Shown here: positions 26,646 through 36,324 of the stretch, piece after piece
Layout: each line of letters begins with the position of its first letter
Numbering within the stretch: position 1 is the first letter of the stretch
From: Pseudomonas sp. P5_109
GTDB taxonomy: Bacteria; Pseudomonadota; Gammaproteobacteria; Pseudomonadales; Pseudomonadaceae
DNA length: 64,000 nucleotides
Assembly (NCBI RefSeq): GCF_034009455.1
Contig: NZ_CP125380.1
Span: 2,459,001-2,523,000, forward strand
Direction: 5' to 3'
Program-made: the position numbers and the translations under genes
The notes under the pieces: generated by a model
Seen by the model: only the letters and a program-made list of their open reading frames with translations
Database searches by the model: none
What the model was told of the DNA's origin: nothing

Positions 26646-27581
26646 TCAGGCGTTCAGCATCGACTGCGCCATGCGCTCGGCGGTGGCCAAGGCTGCGGAG
26701 GTCATGATGTCGAGATTGCCGGCGTAGGCCGGCAGGTAATGGGCGGCACCTTCGACTTCGAGGAACACCGAAGTCTTCAGGCCGGAGAATTTGCCGAGGC
26801 CAGGAATGTTCAGCGGCGCATCCTCGGGGATGACGTCGAACTGCACTTTTTGCTTCAGGCGATAGCCCGGCACATAGGCCTGTACAGCAGCAGCCATCTC
26901 GACGATAGAGGCTTCGGCCAGCGCCTGATCGGCGGCTTCGGACAGCACAAACACCGTGTCGCGCATCATCAACGGCGGTTCGGCCGGGTTCATCACGATG
27001 ATGGCCTTACCCTTGGCCGCGCCGCCGATCACTTCGATGGCCTTGGAGGTGGTTTCGGTGAATTCGTCGATGTTGGCGCGGGTGCCGGGACCGGCAGATT
27101 TGCTGGCGATCGAGGCGACGATTTCGGCGTAGTGCACCTTGGCCACACGCGATACCGCCGCAACCATGGGGATGGTTGCCTGGCCACCGCAAGTGACCAT
27201 GTTGACGTTGAGTTGATCCAGATTCTGTTCCAGATTGACCACCGGCACGCAGTACGGGCCGATGGCCGCCGGGGTCAGGTCGATCAGGCGGATGCCGGGT
27301 TTGATCGAGCGCAGGAACGCATCATTCTTCACATGGGCGCCGGCCGAGGTGGCATCGAAGACGAAGTCGATGTCCTTGAAGACGTCCATGCGGGTCAGGC
27401 CTGCGACACCTTCATGGGTGGTGGCCACGCCCATGCGTTGGGCGCGGGCCAGGCCATCGGAAGCCGGGTCGATGCCGACCATGACCGCCATTTCCAGGTG
27501 CGTGGCATTACGCAGGATCTTGATCATCAGATCGGTGCCGATGTTGCCGGAACCGATGATGGCGACTTTCAGCTTGTTCAT
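26646..27581 (-). CDS. mhpF: MhpF, acetaldehyde dehydrogenase (acylating), copy 1
   Basis: The product has 311 residues from ATG 27581; an upstream in-frame start at 27605 is less likely. It turns acetaldehyde, NAD and CoA into acetyl-CoA. The NAD-binding GSGNIGTD is near residue 10, and the catalytic Cys is in [12 protein letters not shown] at about 131. It partners MhpE. The sequence is almost the same as the second copy at 42893, with differences mostly in the first 30 residues. Confidence 0.96.
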   Translation of the reverse strand: MNKLKVAIIGSGNIGTDLMIKILRNATHLEMAVMVGIDPASDGLARAQRMGVATTHEGVAGLTRMDVFKDIDFVFDATSAGAHVKNDAFLRSIKPGIRLIDLTPAAIGPYCVPVVNLEQNLDQLNVNMVTCGGQATIPMVAAVSRVAKVHYAEIVASIASKSAGPGTRANIDEFTETTSKAIEVIGGAAKGKAIIVMNPAEPPLMMRDTVFVLSEAADQALAEASIVEMAAAVQAYVPGYRLKQKVQFDVIPEDAPLNIPGLGKFSGLKTSVFLEVEGAAHYLPAYAGNLDIMTSAALATAERMAQSMLNA

Positions 27582-27613
27582 TTTTATTACCTCTATTGCA
27601 CGCAAGTCGCCGA

Positions 27614-28408
27614 TTACTCAGCTGTGAAGGCCACACCGACCCGACCAATACCTTCGATCTCGGCCTCGAAACGATCACCGGCAGCGACCGGCACCATCGG
27701 CCCGAGTGCGCCGGTGAGAATGATGTCGCCCGCACGCAGCGGATCGCCCAGGTGCGCCATGGTTTGCGCCAACCACACGGCGGCATTGAGTGGATGGCCG
27801 AGGCATTCGGCGCCACTGCCGCTGGACACTTCCTCACCATTGCGGGTCATGCGCATGCTGGCCTGGCGCAGGTCCAGGCCGTCGAGACGCCGCGCCGGGC
27901 CACCCAATACAAAGCAGCCACTGGAGGCGTTATCGGCGACGGTATCGACGAAGCGGATGTTCCAGCCCTGGACGCGGCTGCCGACGATTTCCAATGCCGG
28001 GACGACCCAGCCGGTAGCCGCCATCACGTCGGCAAACGTGGTGTCGGCACGCGGTAGATCACGCTCCAGAATCAGCGCAATTTCAGCTTCGATCTTCGGT
28101 TGCAGCACGCGGCCCACCGGCACGGTTTCGTTATCGCCGTAGCACATGTCGGCGAACAGGGTGCCGAAGTCCGGCCGATCGACGCCCAGTTGCGCCTGGA
28201 CCTTGGGATTGGTCAGGCCGATCTTGCGCCCGACTACACGTCGGCCGCTGGCCACGCCGTGGGCGACGTTGAGCCGCTGGATGGTGTAAGCGGCCTCGGC
28301 GTTGTCTTCGCCGATCTGCTCGCGCAGGGGCGCAATGGCTTCGTGGCGGGCTTCGGCCTGACGCAGGTCGGCGGCGAGCTGTTCCAGGGTGTCTTGAATA
28401 GGGTTCAT
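27614..28408 (-). CDS. mhpD: MhpD, 2-oxopent-4-enoate hydratase
   Basis: The product has 264 residues from ATG 28408 ([19 protein letters not shown]). It adds water to 2-hydroxypenta-2,4-dienoate to give 4-hydroxy-2-oxopentanoate. The FAH-like family motifs [18 protein letters not shown], the metal-binding [13 protein letters not shown] and [14 protein letters not shown] are all present. It lies between mhpC and mhpF in a tight operon. The second hydratase in the island (40135-40917) is clearly more divergent than the mhpFE pair is, so the two pathways did not arise by one block duplication. Confidence 0.95.
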   Translation of the reverse strand: MNPIQDTLEQLAADLRQAEARHEAIAPLREQIGEDNAEAAYTIQRLNVAHGVASGRRVVGRKIGLTNPKVQAQLGVDRPDFGTLFADMCYGDNETVPVGRVLQPKIEAEIALILERDLPRADTTFADVMAATGWVVPALEIVGSRVQGWNIRFVDTVADNASSGCFVLGGPARRLDGLDLRQASMRMTRNGEEVSSGSGAECLGHPLNAAVWLAQTMAHLGDPLRAGDIILTGALGPMVPVAAGDRFEAEIEGIGRVGVAFTAE

Positions 28409-28422
28409 GTCAGCCTCGGTGA

Positions 28423-29292
28423 TCAGTGGGTCAGGAAGTCCAGGACCATGCGGTTGAAGGTCTCGGCGTGTTCCCACTGGGCCCAGTGGCCGCAGCGATT
28501 GAACACGTGCAGTTGTGCCTGGGGCAGGCCGGCCAGCAGGCGCAGGCCGGTGTCCATGGGCACGAAGCGATCTTCGCGGCCCCAGACGAGCAGCGTCTGG
28601 GCGGTGATTTCGTGCAGGCGGTGGCTGAAGTCCGGGAATTGCTTGGGATTGAGGGTGCTGCTCTTGACGAAATTTTCCAGGTGATCGCGGCGCGCCAGGA
28701 TGTTGTCCAGGCGGGTCTGGAATAACTCTTCGGTCAGACTGCTGGCGTCGAAGACGAAGACGTTCATCATCTTCTTCAGGTTTTCAATGGTCGGTTCGCG
28801 GTACAGCGCGCCGATCAGCTTGATGCCTTCGGTAGGTTGCGGCACTAAGGCGCTTGGGCCGCCGGTGCCGCCGCCCATCAGTATCAGTTTGCCGATGCGC
28901 TCAGGGTAGGCGAGGGCGAAGGCTACGGTGCTGTGGCCGCCCATGGAGTTGCCGATGATGTGCACACGGTCCAGATCCAGTGCATCAACCAGCCCCTTGA
29001 GGGCACGGGCGTTGAGGTCTGAGCGCGAGCTGTCGCAAACAATCGGGTCACTTTTGCTCCAGCCCGGGCAATCCATCAGGATCACGCGGTAACCGGCGGT
29101 AACCAACGGTTCGATGTTGCGATGGAAATTGGCCCAACCGCTGGCACCGGGTCCGGAACCGTGGAGCATGACCACGGTTTCGGCTCCCTGACCCACGTCG
29201 TTGTAATGCAGTCGCAGCTTCAACTCGCCTTCGCTGATGTCGACAAAACGGCTGGTAGAGGCTTCGGTGAAAGCTGGCGCAGTGGCAGTCAT
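28423..29292 (-). CDS. mhpC: MhpC, C-C bond hydrolase of the meta-cleavage product
   Basis: The product has 289 residues from ATG 29292; the frame is open upstream but antisense to other sequence. It cleaves 2-hydroxy-6-oxonona-2,4-dienedioate to 2-hydroxypentadienoate and succinate. The alpha/beta-hydrolase landmarks are the oxyanion [10 protein letters not shown], nucleophile elbow GNSMGGHS, the acid in WGREDRFVP and the base in [10 protein letters not shown]. The SDPI and NSSMGGHS-like contexts fit MhpC rather than BphD. Confidence 0.95.
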   Translation of the reverse strand: MTATAPAFTEASTSRFVDISEGELKLRLHYNDVGQGAETVVMLHGSGPGASGWANFHRNIEPLVTAGYRVILMDCPGWSKSDPIVCDSSRSDLNARALKGLVDALDLDRVHIIGNSMGGHSTVAFALAYPERIGKLILMGGGTGGPSALVPQPTEGIKLIGALYREPTIENLKKMMNVFVFDASSLTEELFQTRLDNILARRDHLENFVKSSTLNPKQFPDFSHRLHEITAQTLLVWGREDRFVPMDTGLRLLAGLPQAQLHVFNRCGHWAQWEHAETFNRMVLDFLTH

Positions 29293-29309
29293 GGCAGTGT
29301 TCCTCGGAT

Positions 29310-30263
29310 TCAGTGGTTGTTGTTCAGCGGCTGGGCGCCAAGGGCGGCGAAGCCTGCGATCCATTCGGGAATCGGACGGTAGTAGCGCCCTTCGGTCTGA
29401 TAAGGGCCAAAGGCGCAAAGGGCCGCGAAGGCGGCGACCCAGGTTTTCACTTCGTGAGTGGACTTGCCGGCCAGTGACGACAGTTCGTCATTGCCCAGGG
29501 CATCGAGGTCGCTCAGGCGACCCTGTTCCAGGGTGTCGAGAAACTGCTGATCCCACGTGGGATTAAGCGGATGCAGACTGCGTTGGTCTTCAACGAAATC
29601 CCGGGCGGCCTGGATCACGCGCTCCTGGCGCGCCTGTCGCTCATCAGCCGGCAATTGGCGACCGCTGCCCATCAGTCGATCGGCCATACGCGCATCGACC
29701 TTGGCCAGTTCCGGCACCGGAGGTTGATGGGACAGTCCCCCGGAAGCCAGGAACAGCACGCGCTTGTTCAGCGACTGCGCCCACTGGCCGATCGCTTCAC
29801 CGAGCAGGCGAGCACGCTTGAAGCCGGGCAACGGCACGGCGACCGAATTGATGAACACCGGAATCACCGGGCATTCCCTTAAACCGCCCAGCAACAGCTC
29901 CAGCGGTTGGGCGAACGCGTGGTCGACCTGCATGCGATAGGAAACGGCAGCGTCGACACCGGCATCCAGGACCGCCTGGGCGCAGGATTCGGCCAGCGCT
30001 TTGGGCACATCCAAGGGGCCGGCGGCGGTGTCGAAATCACCGATGGCGTGGGCGGCCATGCCGATGCAGAAGGCCGGCATCACGTCGTAGAAAAAGCCGT
30101 TGTAGTGGTCGGGGCCGAAGAGCACGATCAGCTCCGGCTCGAAGCGGGCGATGCGCTCACGGGCATCAGCGATCATGCCATCGACCTCGGCCAGCACGTC
30201 GGGCGTCGGATCGACGTAGCCCACCAACGGCGTATGGGATAGGCAATGCAGATAAGCGCTCAT
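29310..30263 (-). CDS. mhpB: MhpB, 2,3-dihydroxyphenylpropionate 1,2-dioxygenase
   Basis: The product has 317 residues from ATG 30263 ([19 protein letters not shown]). It opens the catechol ring of 2,3-dihydroxyphenylpropionate next to the diol (extradiol, LigB/class III). Metal-binding and catalytic histidines are visible in [23 protein letters not shown] and SGGLSHQPP. The start is one base past the mhpA stop, so the genes are translationally coupled. The frame continues upstream only as a shadow of mhpA. Confidence 0.96.
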   Translation of the reverse strand: MSAYLHCLSHTPLVGYVDPTPDVLAEVDGMIADARERIARFEPELIVLFGPDHYNGFFYDVMPAFCIGMAAHAIGDFDTAAGPLDVPKALAESCAQAVLDAGVDAAVSYRMQVDHAFAQPLELLLGGLRECPVIPVFINSVAVPLPGFKRARLLGEAIGQWAQSLNKRVLFLASGGLSHQPPVPELAKVDARMADRLMGSGRQLPADERQARQERVIQAARDFVEDQRSLHPLNPTWDQQFLDTLEQGRLSDLDALGNDELSSLAGKSTHEVKTWVAAFAALCAFGPYQTEGRYYRPIPEWIAGFAALGAQPLNNNH

Positions 30264-30264
30264 G

Positions 30265-31929
30265 TCAGGCCACCTTGCTGGCGGGGATCGCCACTTCGGG
30301 TTGCGGCAGGGCCTTGATTGCCAGGGCCAATTCATCACAGGCCTGGCCGACGGTTTGCGGTATGGCCAGGCCGGCAAGGAAGCGATCCGGACGCACCAGG
30401 GCAATCGAGGCCGAGCCGCGGGCGAACCATTCCTTGAGGCGGCCGGTGCTGTCACCGATGCGGATCACCCCTTGGCTGACGTCACTGGCGGCTTTGAGTT
30501 GGACGTCCGGTAGTACCTGGATAAAACGCGTGCCCAGTGCTTGCCATTGATCGATCTGTGCAGGCGTCAGGCCCCAGGTCGGGTCGCAGCCCCAGGCGAT
30601 AATCGCGAAGTTCTCGCCGATCACCTCATCCAGCAACACGGTTTCGCCAGCTTCGGTCAGTACCGGGGGCTGAATGAACATCTTGCCCACGGGTGAGCCT
30701 TTTTCGCCGGGTACGATCAAGGCGCCCTCGGTGTATTGCGGCATCGGCTTGAAGCGCATTTCCACGAAGTAGCGTTTGACGGGCGGCACATAGTTGAGCA
30801 GCCACGACACACCATCACGCAAGGTGCCTTGCCAGCGTTTTGGCGGTGCCAGCACGTGGCCGGCCAGCACCGAAAGGTCGATCATCGCCTTGGCGTGGTC
30901 ACGGCGTTCCTGTTCATAGCTGTCGAGCAGGCTGTCGGCGGCCAGGCCTTTGATCACCAGTGACAGTTTCCAGGCCAAGTTGGAGGCGTCGCGCATGCCG
31001 CTGTTGTAACCCTGTCCCTGCCATACCGGCATGATGTGCGCGGCATCGCCGGCCAGCAGCACCCGGCCCTCACGGAACCGCCCGGCCAGGCGAGCGTTGT
31101 GGGTATAGACGCGGCTGCGGATCAATTCGATGCGATCCGGATTTGGCAGCACCTTGGCCAGCAGCTTGCGCATGTTCTCGGGTTTGCTCAGTTCGGCTTC
31201 AGTCTCGCCAGGCATGACCATGAATTCGAAACGGCGAACAGCGTGGGGCAGGGCGGCTGAAACGTAAGGGCGCACCGGGTCGCAGCACAGGTAAACATGG
31301 GGCGTGCTCAGCGGGTCGTTGGCGATGTCGACAACGATCCACTGATTAGGCGCGGTCTTACCCTCGAAACTGATGTTCAGACTGCGTCGCACCAGACTGT
31401 TGCCACCGTCGCAACCAATCAGATAACGGGCCTGAAGGCGCTCGCCGCGACCGTTGTGATCCTTGAGGTTCAGCACTACGCCGCTGTCACTGTGTTCGAA
31501 GCCTTCGAGCTCACGGCCGAACAGCACCTTGACGTTGTCAAAACGCTGCAGGCCTTCGAACAGTACGCGGTCGGCCAAGGGCTGGATGAAGGCGTTGCGG
31601 CGCGACCAGCCGAACTCATCGGTCTTGGGCTGTATATCGGCAAAGCAGCGACCCCTTGGGGTCAGGAAACGCATGGCGTGCCAGGGAGTGGTGTGCGGGA
31701 GCACGTTGTCGGCCAGACCGACGGCCTGGAAAGTACGCAGGCTTTCGTCGTCCAGACCGATGGCGCGGGGGTAGTCGATCAGGCTGTCGAGCTTTTCCAC
31801 CAAGGTGACGTTCACACCACATTGGCCCAGGTAATTGGCGATCATCAAGCCGACAGGTCCGGCACCAACGATGGCGACGTCGGTGGTCAGGTCCAATGTG
31901 GAAGGAGTGGGTGCAGAACTCATGGTCAT
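30265..31929 (-). CDS. mhpA: MhpA, 3-(3-hydroxyphenyl)propionate 2-hydroxylase
   Basis: The product has 554 residues and is an FAD/NADH monooxygenase adding a hydroxyl ortho to the ring OH. Features are the N-terminal FAD fold [11 protein letters not shown] (about 18-28), the mid DG-type motif [13 protein letters not shown], and the GD motif [20 protein letters not shown]. An extended C-terminal domain of the MhpA/pentachlorophenol hydroxylase type follows. It is the first gene of the operon and is divergent from mhpR; the start can be ATG 31929 or 31923. Confidence 0.96.
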   Translation of the reverse strand: MTMSSAPTPSTLDLTTDVAIVGAGPVGLMIANYLGQCGVNVTLVEKLDSLIDYPRAIGLDDESLRTFQAVGLADNVLPHTTPWHAMRFLTPRGRCFADIQPKTDEFGWSRRNAFIQPLADRVLFEGLQRFDNVKVLFGRELEGFEHSDSGVVLNLKDHNGRGERLQARYLIGCDGGNSLVRRSLNISFEGKTAPNQWIVVDIANDPLSTPHVYLCCDPVRPYVSAALPHAVRRFEFMVMPGETEAELSKPENMRKLLAKVLPNPDRIELIRSRVYTHNARLAGRFREGRVLLAGDAAHIMPVWQGQGYNSGMRDASNLAWKLSLVIKGLAADSLLDSYEQERRDHAKAMIDLSVLAGHVLAPPKRWQGTLRDGVSWLLNYVPPVKRYFVEMRFKPMPQYTEGALIVPGEKGSPVGKMFIQPPVLTEAGETVLLDEVIGENFAIIAWGCDPTWGLTPAQIDQWQALGTRFIQVLPDVQLKAASDVSQGVIRIGDSTGRLKEWFARGSASIALVRPDRFLAGLAIPQTVGQACDELALAIKALPQPEVAIPASKVA

Positions 31930-32009
31930 CTCCGTACAGCGCTTTTGGATTTCTTGTTGGGCGCAGTATGGAAATCACAAGGCTGGTCGACAACGACAAC
32001 CCTTGTTAG

Positions 32010-32026
32010 TGTGCACTGAGTGCACA
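32010..32026. promoter_or_regulatory. MhpR operator candidate between mhpA and mhpR
   Basis: TGTGCACTGAGTGCACA is a 17-bp dyad with arms TGTGCAC and GTGCACA around TGA. It lies in the 128-bp divergent spacer, 81 bp from the mhpA start and 32 bp before the mhpR start. E. coli MhpR binds a GTGCAC-type palindrome, so this is the likely activator site. Confidence 0.8.
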
Positions 32027-32057
32027 TGATTGATTTACAACAACAAAGGATCCAGCC

Positions 32058-32834
32058 ATGAGCGAGACCGAATACAAAGCCGTGCGTGGTCTGATGCGAG
32101 GTCTGGCACTGATCAACGGCTTGAACCGCTTCGACGGCGGCGCCAGCACCGCGCAACTGGCGGAGCAGAGCGGGCTGCACCGCACCACCGTGCGCAGGCT
32201 GTTGGAGACCTTGCAGGCTGAAGGTTATGTACGGCGTAGCGAGTCGGATGACAGCTATCGATTGACGTTGAAAGTTCGCGAACTCAGTGAAGGTTTTCGC
32301 GATGAGCAATGGATTTCCTCCATCGCCGCCCCCTTGCTCGGCGAGTTGTTGCAGGAAGTCATCTGGCCCACCGACCTGTGCACGCTGGACGGCGATGCCA
32401 TGGTCATTCGCGAGACCACCCATCGCTTCAGCCGCCTGTCGTTTCACCGATCCATGGTTGGCCGGCGCCTGCCGTTGCTGATGACCGCGACCGGACGTGC
32501 ATACTTTGCGTTCTGCCCACCCGCCGAGCGGGAAGAGCTGATCGAATTGATGATCGGCCGCGAAGATGAACAATCACCTCTGGCCGCCGACCGTCGTTTT
32601 GTCGAGCGACTGGTGGAACACACTTTGGCCAAGGGGTATGGCGAAAACAATTCACACTGGGGCAAGGAGCGCAAGATCGCCGCCATTGCGATCCCGGTCA
32701 TGCACGAGGAGCGGGTGATGGGCTGCCTGAATCTGGTCTACATCGCCAAGGCGATGCCCATTGAGGAAGCTGCGCGCCGTTATCTGCCCGCGATGCAGGG
32801 CGTAGTGAAACAGATTCAGGTTCAATTGGGTTGA
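32058..32834 (+). CDS. mhpR: MhpR, IclR family activator of the mhp operon
   Basis: The product has 258 residues. The N-terminal HTH (about 10-70) has RGLALINGLNRFDGGASTAQ and LAEQSGLHRTTVRRLLETLQ, and the C-terminal IclR effector domain includes GRAYFAFCPPAEREEL. Family knowledge says MhpR activates mhpA transcription when the substrate is bound, with help from CRP in E. coli. The divergent placement and the GTGCAC dyad agree. No gene is seen in the 261 bp that follow. Confidence 0.94.
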   Translation: MSETEYKAVRGLMRGLALINGLNRFDGGASTAQLAEQSGLHRTTVRRLLETLQAEGYVRRSESDDSYRLTLKVRELSEGFRDEQWISSIAAPLLGELLQEVIWPTDLCTLDGDAMVIRETTHRFSRLSFHRSMVGRRLPLLMTATGRAYFAFCPPAEREELIELMIGREDEQSPLAADRRFVERLVEHTLAKGYGENNSHWGKERKIAAIAIPVMHEERVMGCLNLVYIAKAMPIEEAARRYLPAMQGVVKQIQVQLG

Positions 32835-33095
32835 TGTCGCCTGCGTCTGACAGTCAACTCACAGGGTTCTGTTTTACGGTTTTGCTGAAAAGCCCGTTCG
32901 CCACCAGCGCCTATCCGGGGCCTTGCCTGCCTGTCGATAATTCCTCATCACATGTTCGCCGGTGCTGACTTGGTAGTCCGGCCGCAACGTCTGTTCTGTA
33001 CGGCGCGCGAGAGGTATTTGCAGTCATTCTTCCCAGGGTTTCAGGGGGGAGCGCCTATTAGTGCCTGAATGTGTGTGGGGCCATCGCTGTCCATG

Positions 33096-33671
33096 TCACG
33101 CAGGTAGTAATTCAGGAATCAGAATGCGTGCCATGCGAGCGCTGCGATCCTTGCGGTCTTGCGCAGTGTCTTCGCTGTGTAGCAATGACAAGCTGATTTG
33201 ATAGGCATAGATCAGATAAGCGCGATCGCAGGCTTCGCTCTGCGTCACGTCAGCTTGTATCAGCAGACCCTCGATATAGTTCAGGCGATAGCGGTCGACT
33301 TCGTCGATGGCTTGCCGGGCTTTATCGTCCCGGCGTGCCCAGGCGCGTATCCCCAATTCAATGGCGGCGGCTTCTCGAGCGGTCTGGCCGTGGGAGGGCA
33401 GCTCTAGCAAGCGTTGCAATTGCTGGAGCGGTGAAGTGTGCGCTGTACGCAGTTGAAGGATGACATCCTCGGTCGCACGGGACCGCCAGTTGCCCAAAAT
33501 GCCTTCGAGTAATTCACCGCGGCTTTTGAAGTGGTAGTAAAAGCTGCCACGGGTGATCTTCAACTCCTTGGCCAAAGTGTCGACCCGAACGGCGTCTACG
33601 CCGCTGGTAACCAGGACATGCTGTGCGGCATGAATCCAATCTTCTCGAGTGAGACTGGTGCGTGTTGACAT
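33096..33671 (-). CDS. TetR family regulator of the second aromatic cluster
   Basis: The product has 191 residues from ATG 33671; an upstream in-frame start at 33734 is less likely. The HTH is VRVDTLAKELKITRGSFYYH followed by FKSRGELL, typical of TetR repressors. The C-terminal helices would bind an aromatic ligand. The gene is divergent from the operon starting at 34001. Two GATACA-N4-TGTATC dyads lie in the 329-bp spacer, one in the likely tetR promoter and one at the start site of the catabolic promoter. This indicates repression of both transcripts. Confidence 0.93.
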   Translation of the reverse strand: MSTRTSLTREDWIHAAQHVLVTSGVDAVRVDTLAKELKITRGSFYYHFKSRGELLEGILGNWRSRATEDVILQLRTAHTSPLQQLQRLLELPSHGQTAREAAAIELGIRAWARRDDKARQAIDEVDRYRLNYIEGLLIQADVTQSEACDRAYLIYAYQISLSLLHSEDTAQDRKDRSARMARILIPELLPA

Positions 33672-33831
33672 TGTGCTAGGGCCTTGTCCAACCAACTGGA
33701 TGAGTGCCGGGGGCGGGTAGGGCGCCTCGGGCAAGGAAAAACATTCTAACGCCTGGCGGCTTTCCAGGCAGCCGCAATTCGCAGGTGTATTGAACAGTTC
33801 TTTTTGTATCCGGCTGACCGTTCATCATAAA

Positions 33832-33847
33832 GATACATATATGTATC
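33832..33847. promoter_or_regulatory. TetR operator candidate 1
   Basis: GATACATATATGTATC is a perfect 16-bp palindrome. On the minus strand it sits just upstream of TATGAT (a good -10), where it would block the tetR promoter. It shares arms GATACA/TGTATC with the site at 33957. Confidence 0.75.
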
Positions 33848-33924
33848 CTAACAGAAAAATCATTTTTCCGCTCTAGCACCTGATTCTGCGCCCAATACTG
33901 ACATTCATGTATGTATTTTGCGTG

Positions 33925-33953
33925 TTGACGTGCCCCGGTTTCCTCTCTAGCAT
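33925..33953 (+). promoter_or_regulatory. Sigma-70 type promoter of the second aromatic operon
   Basis: TTGACG (33925-33930) and TAGCAT (33948-33953) are separated by exactly 17 bp. The expected start of transcription falls in operator 2. The first gene begins 47 bp after the -10 element. Confidence 0.65.
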
Positions 33954-33955
33954 AC

Positions 33956-33973
33956 AGATACACATCTGTATCT
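33956..33973. promoter_or_regulatory. TetR operator candidate 2
   Basis: AGATACACATCTGTATCT has 7-bp arms AGATACA/TGTATCT around CATC and overlaps the likely transcription start downstream of the TAGCAT -10. This is a classic repressor position, and it matches operator 1. Confidence 0.75.
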
Positions 33974-34000
33974 TAATAAATAAAAACAACCGGAGGCCTT

Positions 34001-34816
34001 ATGGACGGTATTGGAAAAACCCTGCTGGCAGCAGGACACAAGACCAACTATCACGAAGCAGGTCAGGGCGATGCTCTGTTTCTGCTCCATGGCTCCGGTC
34101 CTGGCGTTTCGGGCTGGACCAACTGGTCCCGGAGCATGTCGGCCTTCTCTGACAAATGGCGGGTCATCGTGCCGGACATTGCCGGTTTCGGTTTCACCGA
34201 GTTCCAGGAAGAGGCCAAGTACGACATCAAATTGTGGGTCAACCACCTGGTCGGCATCATGGATGCGCTGGATATTGCCAAGGCCTCTTTCGTCGGCAAT
34301 TCCTTTGGTGGTGCGGTCGCCATTGGCCTGGCGGTGTTCGCCCCTGAGCGGGTCGACAAGTTGGTGTTGCTCGGCACACCTGCCGGTGAGTTCGTCCAGA
34401 CCCCAGGCCTGCGTGGTGCCTGGGAATACGAACCATCGCTGGAGAGCATGCAGCAACTGATGGAGCTGTTTCCCTACGACAAGACATTGATCACTCCCGA
34501 GTTGGTCAAGGGCCGGTACGAAGCTAGTGCCCGTGCTGGTTCGCAGGAAGCTTTGCGCAAGCTCATCCCTAGGCCGGCCGCCGAAGGCGAAACACTGGTC
34601 AAGGGTTTCCCTGCAGCAGCGCTGGCCAAGATCGTCGCGCCGACACTGGTCGTGCATGGTCGTGAAGATCGTGTGGTGCCGCCGGCGTGCGGGCTGCTCA
34701 TCGCCAACAGCGTACCGAATGCGGATCTGCATCTGTTCGGCCGTTGCGGTCACTGGGTTCAGAGCGAACAACCGCGGCGCTTCGTGGCGCTGGTTCGCGA
34801 CTTCCTGAGCGAGTGA
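34001..34816 (+). CDS. Alpha/beta hydrolase, meta-cleavage product hydrolase
   Basis: The product has 271 residues. HGSGPG is at residues 30-35, the nucleophile Ser101 in GNSFGG, the acid in VVHGREDRVVP and the base His in GRCGHWVQSE. This is the MhpC/BphD/CarC type that cuts the ring-fission dienoate into 2-hydroxypenta-2,4-dienoate and an organic acid. It is first in the TetR-controlled operon, directly before the extradiol dioxygenase subunits. It is not a close copy of mhpC, so the side chain of the substrate probably differs. Confidence 0.92.
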   Translation: MDGIGKTLLAAGHKTNYHEAGQGDALFLLHGSGPGVSGWTNWSRSMSAFSDKWRVIVPDIAGFGFTEFQEEAKYDIKLWVNHLVGIMDALDIAKASFVGNSFGGAVAIGLAVFAPERVDKLVLLGTPAGEFVQTPGLRGAWEYEPSLESMQQLMELFPYDKTLITPELVKGRYEASARAGSQEALRKLIPRPAAEGETLVKGFPAAALAKIVAPTLVVHGREDRVVPPACGLLIANSVPNADLHLFGRCGHWVQSEQPRRFVALVRDFLSE

Positions 34817-34822
34817 TCCGAC

Positions 34823-35119
34823 ATGAGCCGAAATCTACTGGAGCGAGCGCTGTGGCAACTCTCGGTTGATCGCGCCGCTAAAGAGCGTTTTCGCGAAGAC
34901 CCCAAAGGCTTTCTCGATCGTTTCGCATTGAGCAGTGAAGAAGTTGAAATGGTCGTGAGTTTCGACGTCGCGGCGCTGCAAGCGTTAGGGGTCAATCCGA
35001 TGCTGACCATGGGTTTCTGGCAGGAGCTGGCGCCGGAACGCAGTATGTTGCTGTACAAGCAGCGCCTGGGCGCTACCGACGAACAATGCGCAGGCTTTTC
35101 CGCCGCGCTCAAGGGGTGA
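34823..35119 (+). CDS. LigA-type small subunit of an extradiol dioxygenase
   Basis: The product has 98 residues and matches the all-helical LigA fold: AKERFREDPKGFLDRFALSS then EEVEMVVSFD, ending with the GVNPMLTMGFW motif that caps the active site in LigAB enzymes. It starts six bases after the hydrolase stop and is followed four bases later by the LigB-type gene. Small LigA-type partners are known for protocatechuate 4,5-dioxygenase and for carbazole-type CarBa. Confidence 0.88.
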   Translation: MSRNLLERALWQLSVDRAAKERFREDPKGFLDRFALSSEEVEMVVSFDVAALQALGVNPMLTMGFWQELAPERSMLLYKQRLGATDEQCAGFSAALKG

Positions 35120-35123
35120 ACCG

Positions 35124-35978
35124 ATGGGCAAGATAGTAGGCGGCTTCTGGATGCCGCACGACCCGGTCATGTTTGTCGCCCCTAATGCGCCGCCGCAGTC
35201 TCAGCGGAATGCGGTTTGGGGTGCTTTCGAACAGTGCGCCCAGCGTCTGGCGCAGCTGGCGCCAACCTCGGTGATTATCGTCGGCTGCGATCACTACATC
35301 CTGTTCGGTACCCAGTGCCTGCCACGCTACGTGATTGGTATCGGCGATGTCGATGGCCCCATCGATCGTCTGCCAGGGTTGGAGCGGGGAACAGTGCTCA
35401 ATCAGGAGAAGCTGGCCGGTCACATCGACGAGCATGGCGAGACGATGGGTATCGACTGGACGGTGGCACGCAGCTTCACCGTCGATCATTCCTTCTCGAT
35501 ACCCCATCAACTGGTGGTCAAGCCGGCACAAAGCATTCTCGGTTGCGAACTGCCGAGTATCCCTGTGTATCTGTCTTGTGGTGTCGATCCTTACATCTCG
35601 CTTCAACGAGCGGCCGACCTCGGTCGCCAGATCCGTGCGGCGGTGGAGTCGTTCGATGCCGACGAGCGGGTGGTCATCATCGGCAGCGGCGGCATCAGCC
35701 ACTGGGTAGGAACGGCGGAAATGGGCCGGGTTGCCGAGGACTTCGACCAGGAGATCCTCACCCATGGCGTCAATGGCGATCTGCAAGCGTTGTGCGCCTA
35801 TTCGGATGAAGAGATTTTGCGCCGTGCCGGCAATGGCGCCATGGAGATTCGCAATTTCGCCTGTGCCATGGCAGCCGTCGCCAATCCGACAGGTGAAGTA
35901 GTCGCCTATGAGGCGGTGCCGGCCTGGGTTACCGGGTTGGGTTTCTTGCAACTGTTTGCTGGAGAGGAAAAGTCATGA
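35124..35978 (+). CDS. LigB-type catalytic subunit of an extradiol dioxygenase
   Basis: The product has 284 residues. The class III extradiol (LigB) fold uses non-heme Fe(II) held by two His and one Glu. Candidate residues are His in FWMPHDPVMF (about residue 12), His in VGCDHYILFG (about 57), His in FTVDHSFSIPHQL and a late GSGGISHWVGT. Paired with the small subunit, it should cleave the catechol made by the Rieske dioxygenase and dihydrodiol dehydrogenase. Its stop overlaps the ferredoxin start (ATGA). By organisation, CarBaBb-like (biphenyl-type diol) is closer than LigAB (protocatechuate), since a C-C hydrolase is present. Confidence 0.9.
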   Translation: MGKIVGGFWMPHDPVMFVAPNAPPQSQRNAVWGAFEQCAQRLAQLAPTSVIIVGCDHYILFGTQCLPRYVIGIGDVDGPIDRLPGLERGTVLNQEKLAGHIDEHGETMGIDWTVARSFTVDHSFSIPHQLVVKPAQSILGCELPSIPVYLSCGVDPYISLQRAADLGRQIRAAVESFDADERVVIIGSGGISHWVGTAEMGRVAEDFDQEILTHGVNGDLQALCAYSDEEILRRAGNGAMEIRNFACAMAAVANPTGEVVAYEAVPAWVTGLGFLQLFAGEEKS

Positions 35979-36316
35979 GCCGTGTATTGCTGTGCCAGCG
36001 CGATGAGCTGTCGTCGGGCGAGTTGAAAAAAGTCAGCCATGGCGCTGCCGAAGATATCTGCGTGTACAACCTGGGCGGCACGTTCTATGCCACTTCGGAC
36101 ATGTGCACACACGCCACGGCTTCTCTGGCAGAAGGCGATCTGGAAGACCACCTGATCACCTGTCCGGTGCATTGGGGGCAGTTTGATATCCGGACTGGCG
36201 AGGCAGTGACTTTTCCCTGTGAAAAGCATCTTCGCACGTACCGGATCATCGTCACCGACAAAGAGGTCTACGCCGACATCGAACATGCCAGCGATGCAGC
36301 CTTGGCCGACGCCTGA
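35975..36316 (+). CDS. Rieske ferredoxin of the ring-hydroxylating dioxygenase
   Basis: The product has 113 residues. The [2Fe-2S] ligands are Cys44-x-His46 (CTH) and Cys63-x2-His66 (CPVH), the bacterial BphA3/CarAc pattern. It passes electrons from the reductase (44910-45914) to the oxygenase alpha subunit. The start overlaps the preceding gene by four bases. Confidence 0.94.
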   Translation: MSRVLLCQRDELSSGELKKVSHGAAEDICVYNLGGTFYATSDMCTHATASLAEGDLEDHLITCPVHWGQFDIRTGEAVTFPCEKHLRTYRIIVTDKEVYADIEHASDAALADA

Positions 36317-36324
36317 CGTCCGAC

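Noticed and set aside
26616..28142. A 508-codon open frame on the plus strand
   Set aside because: It is antisense to mhpE, mhpF and mhpD, which have clear family motifs. High-GC codon use opens long shadow frames; the translation is His/Gly/Arg-rich with no domain.
32835..33095. A gene between mhpR and the TetR gene
   Set aside because: No open frame with a start and recognisable sequence is present; the 261 bp look non-coding.
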